NCBI RefSeq assembly: GCF_001399455.2
Contig: NZ_LLEI02000021.1
Location: 248,001-312,000, forward strand
DNA from: Vibrio bivalvicida
Lineage (GTDB): Bacteria; Pseudomonadota; Gammaproteobacteria; Enterobacterales; Vibrionaceae
Reading direction: 5' to 3'
Length of the DNA: 64,000 bases
Within the stretch, counting starts at the first letter, position 1. Each line of letters opens with the position of its first letter. Shown piece after piece: positions 34,670-44,571 of this stretch. The notes beneath the pieces are model-generated. The model saw only the letters and a list, made by a program, of their open reading frames with translations, was not told the origin of the DNA and made no database searches. The position numbers and the translations under genes were made by a program.

Positions 34670-36102
34670 AGCGAATCTCTCGGGAAAGATAACGTAGCGC
34701 ATAATCCACCAAGCTGAGAGCGGGACAAGGTGAGAGAGCCGCCGTGCGCTTTGGCAATGCTCTGGGAAATGGTCAAGCCAAGCCCAGAGCCTTCATGCTC
34801 AGTGTTGGCTCGGAAATAGGGTTGGTAGAGCTTTTCGAATAGCTCTGGCTCTATCCCCTGACCATGATCCTCAATCCGAATATCAACATGCTCGATCTCT
34901 TCAAGCAAAGTGATTTCAGCTTTATCGCCGTATTTAAGCGCGTTGTCGACTAGGTTCTGAACGCAGCGTTTGATGGCTAAAGGCTTACCTGATAAGGGTT
35001 TATCAACATGCCCTAAGACTGTTAGGTTATCGGCTTTATGAGGAAATGATGTAGTAATATGTTGGATCAACTCATTAAGGTTGATAGGTTCAATTTCCTC
35101 GTGGATATCGGTGTCTTTTATGCATTGAAGGGCACCTTTGACCATGAGGTCGAGGTCATTAGCTATGCGAGTAAAACGCTCTCGGTCTAATTCATCATCA
35201 AGCATTTCGGCTCTGAGCTTGAGACAAGCAATCGGGGTCTTGAGATCATGAGAAATCGCGCCGAATAGCATTTCACGATCATTAATATGGCTATCTATTC
35301 TACGATTCATTTTGTTAAACGCTCTCACCGCCGCTTTTAACTCTTTGCTCCCCCTTTCCTTCACATTTGGCACATCGAGCCTGCTCGACATTAAGGTCGC
35401 AGCTTTAGCGAGCTCGCGAATAGGTAGTATCTCGCGGCGAACGATAAACCAAGTACAGAGCAAAAGTAGCAAGGCAGATAAACAGAGCGTTAACCATTCT
35501 CTAAGCTCGAAATAGCTAGTCTCAAGATTCACATAGGGGGCGGGTAGGACGGCAGCAAGGTAAAACCATTCATTTTCGGCCACTTCAACTTGCATCACTA
35601 GAATCGGCGGATCTAAATCCCCAAACGAGAGTGAGTAATGTGCCCAGAGTAGTGGCAGTTCATCAATAGGTAACTCGTTATTAAACACACGCAGGTTTTC
35701 TCTTTCAGTAAACTCAACGTCGATCTGTGGAACGCCTTGTAACTCATTCTTTAACACTTGCTCGACCTGATTGACGACCAGTGTTTTGGTCTCACTTTGA
35801 GCAATTGGCGGGACATCAATACGGTGGTTGTTAAGAGAGACAAAAAAGCGCGTGCCGCCCATATTTCTCAATTGGTTTAGGACTAAGTGCCGATATTCAG
35901 CAGGAAGAGTCTGGAAAAATGAAATCGTCGATGAGGCGCTTAACGCTAAGCTTTTAACGGTATTGGAGAGTCCTTGCTTGTCCCGCTCACTGGCATGCTG
36001 ATACCAAATCAGTCCAGATAATAGCTGCGCGGCAAGAATCACCACCAACAGGAATGCGCTGGCACGAAAGGCTAACGACTGACTGAGTGCTCTAATTTTC
36101 AT
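34666..36102 (-). CDS. Sensor histidine kinase, EnvZ/QseC type
   Basis: 478 residues. Helices at about 12-32 and 205-225 enclose a periplasmic domain of about 170 residues. A HAMP linker (RREILPIRELAKAATLMSS) leads to the H-box MLFGAISHDLKTPIACLKLR with the phosphoacceptor His, and the ATPase boxes LVDNALKYGD, IEDHGQGIEPE and GSGLGLTISQSIAKAHGG are intact. It should phosphorylate the OmpR-type regulator encoded just before it (11-bp overlap). Stop overlap with the sugar-binding protein gene suggests its periplasmic domain senses that protein. Related in layout to the GltS kinase of pseudomonad glucose uptake loci. Confidence 0.88.
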   Translation of the reverse strand: MKIRALSQSLAFRASAFLLVVILAAQLLSGLIWYQHASERDKQGLSNTVKSLALSASSTISFFQTLPAEYRHLVLNQLRNMGGTRFFVSLNNHRIDVPPIAQSETKTLVVNQVEQVLKNELQGVPQIDVEFTERENLRVFNNELPIDELPLLWAHYSLSFGDLDPPILVMQVEVAENEWFYLAAVLPAPYVNLETSYFELREWLTLCLSALLLLLCTWFIVRREILPIRELAKAATLMSSRLDVPNVKERGSKELKAAVRAFNKMNRRIDSHINDREMLFGAISHDLKTPIACLKLRAEMLDDELDRERFTRIANDLDLMVKGALQCIKDTDIHEEIEPINLNELIQHITTSFPHKADNLTVLGHVDKPLSGKPLAIKRCVQNLVDNALKYGDKAEITLLEEIEHVDIRIEDHGQGIEPELFEKLYQPYFRANTEHEGSGLGLTISQSIAKAHGGSLTLSRSQLGGLCATLSFPRDSL

Positions 36103-36799
36103 AGTGGACGTCCGTTGTCAGCATGTAGCCTTTGTTGCGAACTGTTAAGATCAAAGAGCGATCTTTATCTTCGAGATGATGTCGGAGGCGACTGATTTGA
36201 ACATCAATACCTCGTTCAAACGGGTCGGCGTCTCTGCCCCATATCTCGCGGGCGATATCGTCGCGAGACAAGATAGCTTGAGCATTGTTTATAAATAGAC
36301 CAAGCAAGGAGAGGTCTGCGCCACTGAGTTGTTTGACATGTTTGTTATCTAGGTGAGTGAGCTGACGAGTGACCGTATCGAGTTGCCATTCATTGAATAT
36401 AACTTTACGGGTTAGCTTTGCCTCAGTGGTGTGTTGGCTGCGTCTTAAAATAGTCTTTATTCGAGCCAAGAGTTCACGAGGGCTGAATGATTTGGTGATG
36501 TAGTCATCCGCGCCCATTTCGAGTCCTGCTACTCGATCGGCCTCCTCGGTTACTGCAGTGAGCATGATGATCGGAATTTGCGAGTCACGACGAAGTTTTT
36601 GGCATAAGGTAAAGCCATCTTCACCGGGCATCATGATATCGAGAATGATTAAATCGGGTTGATTGGATTGTAATAAGCGCCACATCGCTTGACCATTCTC
36701 AGCACCAATGACCTCAAAGCCTGCTCGGCCAAGGTAGTCTGATAGGGCTTCTCTTAGCTCTAAGTTATCATCTACCACCAGTATCTGTTTGTTTTCCAT
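36092..36799 (-). CDS. OmpR-family response regulator
   Basis: 235 residues from ATG 36799; ATG 36805 (two codons earlier) is also possible, since AGGA lies 9 and 3 nt away respectively. The receiver has LVVDDN, phosphoacceptor DLIILDIMMPGEDG and TAVTEEADRVAGLEMGADD. The usual Lys-Pro pair reads T-K-S-F, so the cis-proline is replaced by Ser. The C-terminal winged helix contains RREIWGRDADPFERGIDVQI-type elements (ISRLRHHLEDKD). It probably controls the divergent ptsG gene; an inverted repeat at 36897-36918 is a candidate site. A nested palindrome covers its ribosome site. Confidence 0.88.
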   Translation of the reverse strand: MENKQILVVDDNLELREALSDYLGRAGFEVIGAENGQAMWRLLQSNQPDLIILDIMMPGEDGFTLCQKLRRDSQIPIIMLTAVTEEADRVAGLEMGADDYITKSFSPRELLARIKTILRRSQHTTEAKLTRKVIFNEWQLDTVTRQLTHLDNKHVKQLSGADLSLLGLFINNAQAILSRDDIAREIWGRDADPFERGIDVQISRLRHHLEDKDRSLILTVRNKGYMLTTDVHYEN

Positions 36800-36803
36800 T
36801 GTC

Positions 36804-36838
36804 ATGCATCCTAGCTTGTGCGCACAAATATGATGCAT
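36804..36838. promoter_or_regulatory. Nested palindrome over the response regulator leader
   Basis: A perfect TTGTGCGCACAA (36816-36827) is flanked almost symmetrically by ATGCATC (36804-36810) and GATGCAT (36832-36838). In the mRNA it could fold over AGGA (36809-36812) and the start region; in DNA it could be an operator. Confidence 0.5.
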
Positions 36839-36896
36839 TTTTGCTTACTCTTTCTCAATCGAGGACGAAGCAATTTTCAGATTTTGAAGCAACACT

Positions 36897-36918
36897 TTTG
36901 TAAGTCATCACTTACAAA
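36897..36918. promoter_or_regulatory. Inverted repeat upstream of ptsG, candidate regulator site
   Basis: TTTGTAAG (36897-36904) and CTTACAAA (36911-36918) form a perfect 8-bp inverted repeat with a 6-nt spacer. A further TTTTGTAA half-site follows at 36928-36935. Position about 120-145 bp before ptsG suits a response regulator site. Confidence 0.5.
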
Positions 36919-36990
36919 CTGGCAGTGTTTTGTAACCTTCAAAATTTCTAGACTCGATAAAATTTCCCTGACTTTACGTGAAACACAAAA

Positions 36991-37030
36991 CCCGAGGCTT
37001 TCTCGGGTACTAAATGACTGACATAAGTCA
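36991..37030 (+). promoter_or_regulatory. Two hairpins in the ptsG leader
   Basis: CCCGAG-N5-CTCGGG (36991-37007) and TGACT-N6-AGTCA (37015-37030). The second ends directly against the Shine-Dalgarno GGAGGG at 37031, so it could modulate ribosome access. Confidence 0.4.
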
Positions 37031-37040
37031 GGAGGGAACC

Positions 37041-38483
37041 ATGTTTGGAAGTTTATTTGGACAACTACAAAAAATAGGGCGGTCATTGATGCTGCCAGTT
37101 GCGGTGTTACCTGTTGCGGGCCTGATGCTCGGGATAGGTAATGCCGGATTCGCCTTCATTCCAGAGTCCTTAAGTAAGATTATGCTGGCGGCGGGCGATG
37201 GCGTATTTGGCAATATGCAGCTGATGTTTGCGGTCGGCGTAGCGCTTGGGTTATCTAAAGGTAATGATGGCGCCGCTGCACTCGCTGGCTTAGTCGGTTT
37301 GATTATTATGAACGCCTCGCTCGGTATCGTCACTGGTTTGAGAGGCTTTGAAACGGATGCGACTATTATGGGCGTCAGCACCCTGCAAACTGGGGTGTTT
37401 GGCGGGGTGATCATTGGTGCCGTCGCCGCTCTGATGTACAACCGTTTCTACAATATTCGTTTACCCGAGTATCTCGGCTTTTTTGCCGGAAAACGTTTTG
37501 TGCCGATTGTTACTGGTTTAAGTGCCATTGTCGTTGGTGCATTTTTGGCGTTTGCTTGGCCACCGGTAGGGCAAATGTTAGATGCATTCTCCCATTGGGC
37601 CGCTTATCAGAATCCAGTTTTGGCTTGGGCTGTTTATGGAGCAGGTGAGCGCTCACTACTTCCAGTTGGCTTACATCACATATGGAATGCGCCTTTTTTC
37701 TTCGAAGTTGGTAGCTACATTGATCCTGAGACAGGCAAAGAGATCACTGGTGAGTTAACTCGCTTCTTTGCTGGAGATAAAACCGCGGGTTATCTATCTG
37801 GTGGCTTCATGTATTCAATGTGGGCGCTACCTGCAGCGGCTCTTGCTATCTACCACTGTGCAACACCAGAGCGTAAGAAAATCGTCGGTGGTTTGATGAT
37901 GTCAGCAGCTCTAACGTCGTGGCTAACAGGTATTACAGAACCTATCGAATTCACTTTCTTATTTGTTGCGCCGGTGCTGTACATCATTCATATCTTTTTG
38001 ACTGGTATTGCCTTTGCTATTACTGCGTTCTTGGAGATCAAGCACAGTACTGACTTTGCCCACGGTGCGATTCAGTTCTTCTTGTACTACCCAATGTCGA
38101 CTAACGCGTGGATGTTTATCATCATAGGTCCGATTTGGGCGTGTCTATACTATGGCTTGTTCCGCTTCTTAATCGTAAAACTGGATCTTAAGACACCGGG
38201 TCGTGAGACTGAAACTGCAGAAGTCAAAATTGCTGGTCAGCCAGATGAGATTGCGGTTGATGTGATTGCCGCGCTAGGTGGTAAAGCGAATATCAAGTCT
38301 GTTGATGCGTGTATAACCCGCTTGAGAGTATCAGTAAAAGATATTGCCAATGTCGATATAGAAAAACTCAAGCAGCTCGGTGCCCATGATGTGCTAGTGA
38401 TAGGTGACAGCCTGCAAGCTATCTTTGGTACTCAGTCAGATACAATTAAATCTGAAATTCACGGAGTGCTCGCTACCTCCTGA
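37041..38483 (+). CDS. ptsG: PTS glucose-specific EIICB component
   Basis: 480 residues from ATG 37041 (GGAGGGAACC before it). The protein closely follows enteric PtsG from LQKIGRSLMLPVAVLPVAG, through LPEYLGFFAGKRFVPI, GLHHIWNAPFF and LTGITEPIEFTFLFVAP to the linker LDLKTPGRE. The C-terminal IIB domain carries VDACITRLRVSV with the phosphorylated Cys. The IIC part has about 8-10 membrane helices and phosphorylates glucose during import, taking phosphate from EIIA-Glc. Divergent from the two-component and sugar-binding genes. Ends at a strong terminator. Confidence 0.92.
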   Translation: MFGSLFGQLQKIGRSLMLPVAVLPVAGLMLGIGNAGFAFIPESLSKIMLAAGDGVFGNMQLMFAVGVALGLSKGNDGAAALAGLVGLIIMNASLGIVTGLRGFETDATIMGVSTLQTGVFGGVIIGAVAALMYNRFYNIRLPEYLGFFAGKRFVPIVTGLSAIVVGAFLAFAWPPVGQMLDAFSHWAAYQNPVLAWAVYGAGERSLLPVGLHHIWNAPFFFEVGSYIDPETGKEITGELTRFFAGDKTAGYLSGGFMYSMWALPAAALAIYHCATPERKKIVGGLMMSAALTSWLTGITEPIEFTFLFVAPVLYIIHIFLTGIAFAITAFLEIKHSTDFAHGAIQFFLYYPMSTNAWMFIIIGPIWACLYYGLFRFLIVKLDLKTPGRETETAEVKIAGQPDEIAVDVIAALGGKANIKSVDACITRLRVSVKDIANVDIEKLKQLGAHDVLVIGDSLQAIFGTQSDTIKSEIHGVLATS

Positions 38484-38524
38484 TCTTACCTTTCCCCCCT
38501 AAATCACCTGATTGGTAAGATTTT

Positions 38525-38551
38525 GCCAACCTCAAACGAGGTTGGCTTTTT
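38525..38551 (+). terminator. Intrinsic terminator after ptsG
   Basis: GCCAACCTC, loop AAAC, GAGGTTGGC, then TTTTT. It lies in the convergent gap between ptsG and the semialdehyde dehydrogenase gene. Confidence 0.88.
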
Positions 38552-38565
38552 CGTTTTACACTGAT

Positions 38566-40089
<1,524 letters not shown>

Positions 40090-40113
40090 CTAGTTGTTCT
40101 TATTGGATTCGGG

Positions 40114-41115
40114 TTATTTAAGTTCAAAGCCATATGCGTAAGGGTCTTGATCATCTACCCATATGGTGTTGTGTCCTGTGACTTGAGCCCAACCTTCGAT
40201 GCTTGGCAGTATGGCCGCGCGCCCGTTGACCTCAGTGATACCTTCAATAAGGCCAGTGAACAAGCTGCCAATAATGCTTTCGTGGATAAAATCTTCGCCC
40301 TGTTTGAGTTTTCCTTTAGCATACCATTGCGCCATTCGCGCGCTTGTTCCTGTACCACATGGTGAGCGGTCGAGCGCTTTTTCACCGTAGAAAACGGCAT
40401 TTCGTGCGGTAGAATCAGGCTGAGTCGGTGTGCCTGTCCACAAAACATGAGATACACCACATACGGTTGGGTCATCTGGGTGGATACATTCGACGGCCTG
40501 TGACACAGCCTGTCTAACTTTAGGGCTAAGCATTAGAATTTCATCTGATGAGTAGTGTTCAAGCCCTTGATAGTTTTCTTGTGGATCAACAATGACGTAG
40601 TAATTGCCACCATAAGAAACATCAACAGTTATCTCACCCAGCCCTTCCACGTTAACGGTGACATCTTGATGGGCTAGGTAGGCAGGAACATTGTAGATCT
40701 TCACTGAGGTGACTTTCTCGCCATCGCGTTGGTAATGCACTTCAATTTGACCAGCCGGAACATCGAGGATCAATTTGCCTTCGACACGCGGAGTTATCAA
40801 ACGATGTTCTAGGGCTGATGTCACGGTACCGATTGTGCCGTGTCCACACATCGGCAGGCAGCCGCTAGTTTCGATAAACAGAATCGAAGCATCAGCATTC
40901 TCACTGCAAGGAGGAAGAACAACCGAACCAGACATCATTGCATGACCGCGAGGTTCAAACATGAGCGATTGACGGATCCAATCATAGTGCTCCAAGAAAA
41001 ACTGACGCTTGTCGCTCATCGTCTTGCCTTCTAAATGAGGAACACCGCCTGCCACTAGCCGGACAGGGTTGCCACAGGTGTGGGCATCGATACAAAAGAA
41101 GGTTCCTTGTCTCAT
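40114..41115 (-). CDS. 4-hydroxyproline 2-epimerase (proline racemase family)
   Basis: 333 residues. The two catalytic Cys are both present, in LPMCGHGTIG (Cys90) and SPCGTGTSA (Cys253). The Cys/Cys pair marks an epimerase/racemase rather than a trans-3-hydroxyproline dehydratase, which has Thr or Ser at one position. It converts trans-4-hydroxy-L-proline to cis-4-hydroxy-D-proline, the first step of catabolism. AAGGAGCAAGAA precedes the ATG. It diverges from the D-amino acid dehydrogenase gene across site B (41178-41193). Confidence 0.9.
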   Translation of the reverse strand: MRQGTFFCIDAHTCGNPVRLVAGGVPHLEGKTMSDKRQFFLEHYDWIRQSLMFEPRGHAMMSGSVVLPPCSENADASILFIETSGCLPMCGHGTIGTVTSALEHRLITPRVEGKLILDVPAGQIEVHYQRDGEKVTSVKIYNVPAYLAHQDVTVNVEGLGEITVDVSYGGNYYVIVDPQENYQGLEHYSSDEILMLSPKVRQAVSQAVECIHPDDPTVCGVSHVLWTGTPTQPDSTARNAVFYGEKALDRSPCGTGTSARMAQWYAKGKLKQGEDFIHESIIGSLFTGLIEGITEVNGRAAILPSIEGWAQVTGHNTIWVDDQDPYAYGFELK

Positions 41116-41177
41116 TTCTTGCTCCTTGAATAAGAAATTAGTTGAAGTAGTGAGATTGGATGTTATCGTGATGTTAA

Positions 41178-41193
41178 GTATATTTTATACAAT
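41178..41193. promoter_or_regulatory. Predicted GntR operator between epimerase and dehydrogenase genes (site B)
   Basis: The reverse complement reads ATTGTATAAAATATAC, identical at 16 of 16 positions to site C at 42511. Core GTATA-AAA-TATAC is a perfect 5-bp palindrome. It can serve both divergent units. Confidence 0.78.
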
Positions 41194-41226
41194 TTTGTTT
41201 TTGAAACGTGATAAGGAGCAAAATAA

Positions 41227-42492
41227 ATGGTGAGCAACAATTCAGCAGATTCGCAAAATATTGCAGTGATTGGTGGTGGGATAATTGGCTTGTGTATCGC
41301 TCTGAAGTTGCAACTTGAAGGTGAAAATGTGACGGTTTTCGATAAGCGTGGAGCTGGACAAGGATGCTCAAAAGGTAACGCAGGGCACTTCGCGACAGAA
41401 CAAATTTTTCCGCTTGCTACACCTGCTCTTTTGCCCCAACTTCCGAAGATGCTCTTGTCTCGTCAAAGCCCGGTCTCAATACGCTTTCAAGACATTCACA
41501 AAACCACTCCTTGGATGATTCGTTTCTTATTAAATGCGAGAGATAAAACGACCAAGCAATCCACTCAAGCCTTGACTCAACTCAATCAGAACGCGATGCA
41601 AAGTTGGTTCGCGCTGCTTGAAGAAGTCGGGTTGCAACACTTAATCGAGATGGACGGTTCATTGCTGATATTTGAAAGTGAGCGGCTGTTTGATTCGTAT
41701 CGTGCGACGCTAAACAGCTTACGAGAACATGGGGTGGAGTGCCAAGTTTGGCAACAAGACAAACTGCGCGAGCGAGTTCCTCAACTTTCTGATTCAGTAA
41801 AATTTGGCGTGTATTTTCCAGATACTAGCCATAGTCTAAACCCTTATAGGCTATGCGTTGAGCTTGAATCTTCTTTTAAGTTTCGACAAGGGAAGTGGGT
41901 AGAAGAACAAGTGGAAGAGGCATTTTTTAACGGTGAGTTAGGTGTTGTCGCAACGGAAAATGAAAGTTACTCGTTTGACAAAATTGTCATTGCCACTGGC
42001 GCAGAGTCCGTAGACTTGGTCAAAAAAATCACCGGCATTAAGGTGCCACTACAAGCAGAAAGAGGTTACCACTTAATGGTGCCGGAGCTCAAAAATTGTC
42101 TCCCGTTTCCTGTCAGTTCTGCGGATAGAAAATTCATCATGACACCTATGGAAGAGGGACTGAGGTTGGCGGGTACGGTTGAGTATGCAGGGCTGAATTC
42201 GCCGCCTAACATGAAACGCGCAACCATGCTTAAAGAGTTAGCGAAAGGGCTTTTGAAGTCGGAGTTATCGTATGAGTCGGATGGTGAAAAATGGATGGGA
42301 AACCGCCCCTCATTACCTGATTCTTTGCCCGTCATCGACAGCGTAGAAAATGGAAAAATACTGTTTGCTTTTGGCCATCAACACCTTGGTCTTACGCAAG
42401 CAGCTATCACTGCAGACTTAGTCAGTGAGCTAAGCCGACAGCGTGAGCCATCGCTTAATATTTCTCCATTCGCGCTAAGTCGCTTTTGCTAA
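41227..42492 (+). CDS. D-hydroxyproline / D-amino acid dehydrogenase, FAD-dependent (DadA-like)
   Basis: 421 residues of the DAO/DadA flavoprotein fold. FAD motif IAVIGGGIIGLCIALKL (about residues 13-29), then GAGQGCSKGNAGHFATEQIF, the substrate-loop region of D-hydroxyproline dehydrogenases. The C-terminal FAFGHQHLGLTQAAITADLV is typical. It oxidises cis-4-hydroxy-D-proline to a pyrroline carboxylate and passes electrons to the respiratory chain. AAGGAGCAAAATAA precedes the ATG. Membrane-associated by family analogy. Confidence 0.85.
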   Translation: MVSNNSADSQNIAVIGGGIIGLCIALKLQLEGENVTVFDKRGAGQGCSKGNAGHFATEQIFPLATPALLPQLPKMLLSRQSPVSIRFQDIHKTTPWMIRFLLNARDKTTKQSTQALTQLNQNAMQSWFALLEEVGLQHLIEMDGSLLIFESERLFDSYRATLNSLREHGVECQVWQQDKLRERVPQLSDSVKFGVYFPDTSHSLNPYRLCVELESSFKFRQGKWVEEQVEEAFFNGELGVVATENESYSFDKIVIATGAESVDLVKKITGIKVPLQAERGYHLMVPELKNCLPFPVSSADRKFIMTPMEEGLRLAGTVEYAGLNSPPNMKRATMLKELAKGLLKSELSYESDGEKWMGNRPSLPDSLPVIDSVENGKILFAFGHQHLGLTQAAITADLVSELSRQREPSLNISPFALSRFC

Positions 42493-42510
42493 AAAAATTT
42501 ATAATTAAAT

Positions 42511-42526
42511 ATTGTATAAAATATAC
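42511..42526. promoter_or_regulatory. Predicted GntR operator upstream of the cyclodeaminase-like gene (site C)
   Basis: ATTGTATAAAATATAC, the identical 16-mer of site B in the other orientation, 53 bp before the gene start. Confidence 0.78.
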
Positions 42527-42578
42527 TGACGTATTATGTTAACAAAAGGTTGCAGTGAAAATGCAAAAGGAACGAGAG

Positions 42579-43547
42579 ATGATTAACTTAGACGCACAGC
42601 AAATAGTCAACTGCCTTTCGATGGTAGGGCTGATTGAGTCAATGCGACTAACTTACCAAGAGCAAGCAACTATTCCACAGCGTAACGTGATGCCTTTAGA
42701 GATAGATAAATACGATGCGTTTGCCTTGTTACCTGCTTGGAGTGAATCGCTGATCACCGTCAAAGCTTTTACCTATTTCCCAGATAACTACATCGAAGGC
42801 AAAGACAGTTTAGCGTCAAAAATCCTCGCCTTTGATCGCTCTAATGGTGAACCACTGGCTTTGCTCGATGGCAAAGTCCTTACTTACTGGCGCACAGCTG
42901 CTGCATCTGCGCTTGCTGCCGATTATTTAGCAAGGCGTGAAGCGAAAAACCTGCTCATTTGTGGAACGGGCAACCTTGCTCCCTACATCGCTTACGCCTA
43001 TTCAGCCATTCGTCCGATACACAAAGTTCTGATTTGGGGGCGCGATGAGCAAAAAGCACGTCAAACTCTCGATACTATTTCATCGAGCAACGAGTATCAG
43101 TCTCTGCCGAGTTCTCATCAGTTCACGCTAGAAGTCATTAACGATGTCGACTCAGTACTTGATCAAGTGGATATCATTTCATGCGTAACGGGATCAGATA
43201 AGCCTTTGTTTAGTGGTGCTCTTGTTCAACCGGGGACTCATATCGATCTGATTGGTAATCACGATTCTGACAAGCGCGAGTGTGACAGCACTGCAGTTCA
43301 ACGGTCCAGTGTGTTTGTCGATAGTAGAGTTAATGTATTGGCAGAAGCGGGTGATTTGTTGATCCCGATCGAAGAGGGAGTTTTCGCTGCCGAGAACATA
43401 CAAGCAGAGTTGGCTGACTTGTGTCGTAAATCTCATCGAGGTCGCAGTGATGAAGAGGAAATAACCTTATATAAATCAGTAGGGAGTGCCCTTGCTGATC
43501 TTGCGGCAGTAAGGTTTGTGCTACAAGAAAAAGAGATTTTTAACTAG
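42579..43547 (+). CDS. Ornithine cyclodeaminase/mu-crystallin family, likely pyrroline-2-carboxylate reductase
   Basis: 322 residues from ATG 42579 (AAGGAACGAGAG before it; two in-frame starts upstream at 42555 and 42561 are less well placed). The NAD(P)-binding domain holds NLLICGTGNLAPYIA and VLIWGRDEQKARQ. RTAAASALAADYL is the family's substrate loop. In hydroxyproline/3-hydroxyproline clusters this family acts as delta1-pyrroline-2-carboxylate reductase, giving proline. Its role here is inferred from the neighbours and the shared operator. Confidence 0.8.
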   Translation: MINLDAQQIVNCLSMVGLIESMRLTYQEQATIPQRNVMPLEIDKYDAFALLPAWSESLITVKAFTYFPDNYIEGKDSLASKILAFDRSNGEPLALLDGKVLTYWRTAAASALAADYLARREAKNLLICGTGNLAPYIAYAYSAIRPIHKVLIWGRDEQKARQTLDTISSSNEYQSLPSSHQFTLEVINDVDSVLDQVDIISCVTGSDKPLFSGALVQPGTHIDLIGNHDSDKRECDSTAVQRSSVFVDSRVNVLAEAGDLLIPIEEGVFAAENIQAELADLCRKSHRGRSDEEEITLYKSVGSALADLAAVRFVLQEKEIFN

Positions 43548-43589
43548 GGGAAATCCCCGCTTTAATTGCAGTTTCGACTGCAAACTTAA

Positions 43590-43605
43590 ATTGCATATAA
43601 TATAC
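43590..43605. promoter_or_regulatory. Predicted GntR operator upstream of the deaminase gene (site D)
   Basis: ATTGCATATAATATAC, 14 of 16 identical to sites B and C, ending 15 bp before the gene start, so binding would block transcription start. Confidence 0.65.
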
Positions 43606-43620
43606 AAATGGAAGGTAAAG

Positions 43621-44535
43621 ATGAACGTAGATTGGAAAGGTGTCTACCCTGCAGTAAGTACTCAGTTCCGTAAAGATCAGAGCATTGATCTCGACGCCAC
43701 GCAAACTGTAATCGATAACCAAATTAATGATGGCGTCAACGGCATTATTTGTTTGGGGACGGTTGGTGAAAACTGCGCGCTATACCCTGAAGAGAAGCGT
43801 CAGTTGCTTTTGGCCGCAAAGGAAGTGGTTGCTGATAGAGTACCGTTGATTGCAGGAACGGCAGAGTCGATAACTACTGCGGCGATTGATTACATGCAAG
43901 ATGCGCAAAAAATAGGTATCGATGGCTGCATGGTGATGCCAGCAATGGTTTACCGCACATCGGATAGCGAAACAGTGGACTACTACCGCACTCTTGCGCA
44001 AGCAACGCCTGAAATGCCAATTATGATTTACAACAACCCAGTTTCCTATGGCGTCGATGTGAATCTTGATCTAATGGAACAACTTGCAGAGTGTGAAAGT
44101 ATCGTTGCGGTTAAAGAGTCTACCACTGACACGCGTCGTATTACTGAACTGTACAATCGTTTCGACGACCGTTTTACTGTTTTTAGTGGTGTTGATGATA
44201 TCGCATTGGAATCTCTCATGCTCGGTGCTACCGGGTGGATCTCTGGTTTAACTAACGCATTTCCTGCTGAATCTGTTGCTATCTATAAACTAGCGAGCCA
44301 AGGGCGCTATGCTGAAGCGTTAGAAATCTACCGTTGGTTCTTACCTTTGCTTCGTTTAGATACGATTCCAACTTTGGTTCAATGTATTAAACTGGCGGAA
44401 CAGGTGTGTGGTCGAGGCAGCGAGCAAGTACGTGCTCCACGCCAAATTCTTAAAGGTGAAGAGCGTGCTAAAGTGATCGCTTTAGTTGAACAAGCAATCG
44501 CGACTCGCCCAGATTTGTCTAAGTACAATCTCTAA
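43621..44535 (+). CDS. Pyrroline-4-hydroxy-2-carboxylate deaminase (DHDPS/NAL family)
   Basis: 304 residues from ATG 43621 (GGAAGGTAAAG before it; the longer frame has a non-family N-terminus). TIM-barrel lyase of the dihydrodipicolinate synthase family: GTVGENCALYPEEK loop, Tyr137 in IMIYNNPVSYG and Schiff-base Lys165 in IVAVKESTTD. In hydroxyproline clusters this member deaminates 1-pyrroline-4-hydroxy-2-carboxylate to 2-oxoglutarate semialdehyde, the substrate of the ALDH encoded at 38566. Ends at a hairpin shared with the AraC gene. Confidence 0.87.
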   Translation: MNVDWKGVYPAVSTQFRKDQSIDLDATQTVIDNQINDGVNGIICLGTVGENCALYPEEKRQLLLAAKEVVADRVPLIAGTAESITTAAIDYMQDAQKIGIDGCMVMPAMVYRTSDSETVDYYRTLAQATPEMPIMIYNNPVSYGVDVNLDLMEQLAECESIVAVKESTTDTRRITELYNRFDDRFTVFSGVDDIALESLMLGATGWISGLTNAFPAESVAIYKLASQGRYAEALEIYRWFLPLLRLDTIPTLVQCIKLAEQVCGRGSEQVRAPRQILKGEERAKVIALVEQAIATRPDLSKYNL

Positions 44536-44549
44536 ATCATGTTCCTAGC

Positions 44550-44571
44550 AGGGCAAGTTCTATCTTGCCCT
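44550..44571. terminator. Hairpin between deaminase and AraC genes
   Basis: AGGGCAAG, loop TTCTAT, CTTGCCCT. The right arm touches the stop codon of the convergent AraC gene. Confidence 0.65.

Noticed and set aside
36816..36827. TTGTGCGCACAA as a CRP site
   Set aside because: CRP needs TGTGA-N6-TCACA; the arms here are contiguous and lack the terminal A/T bases.
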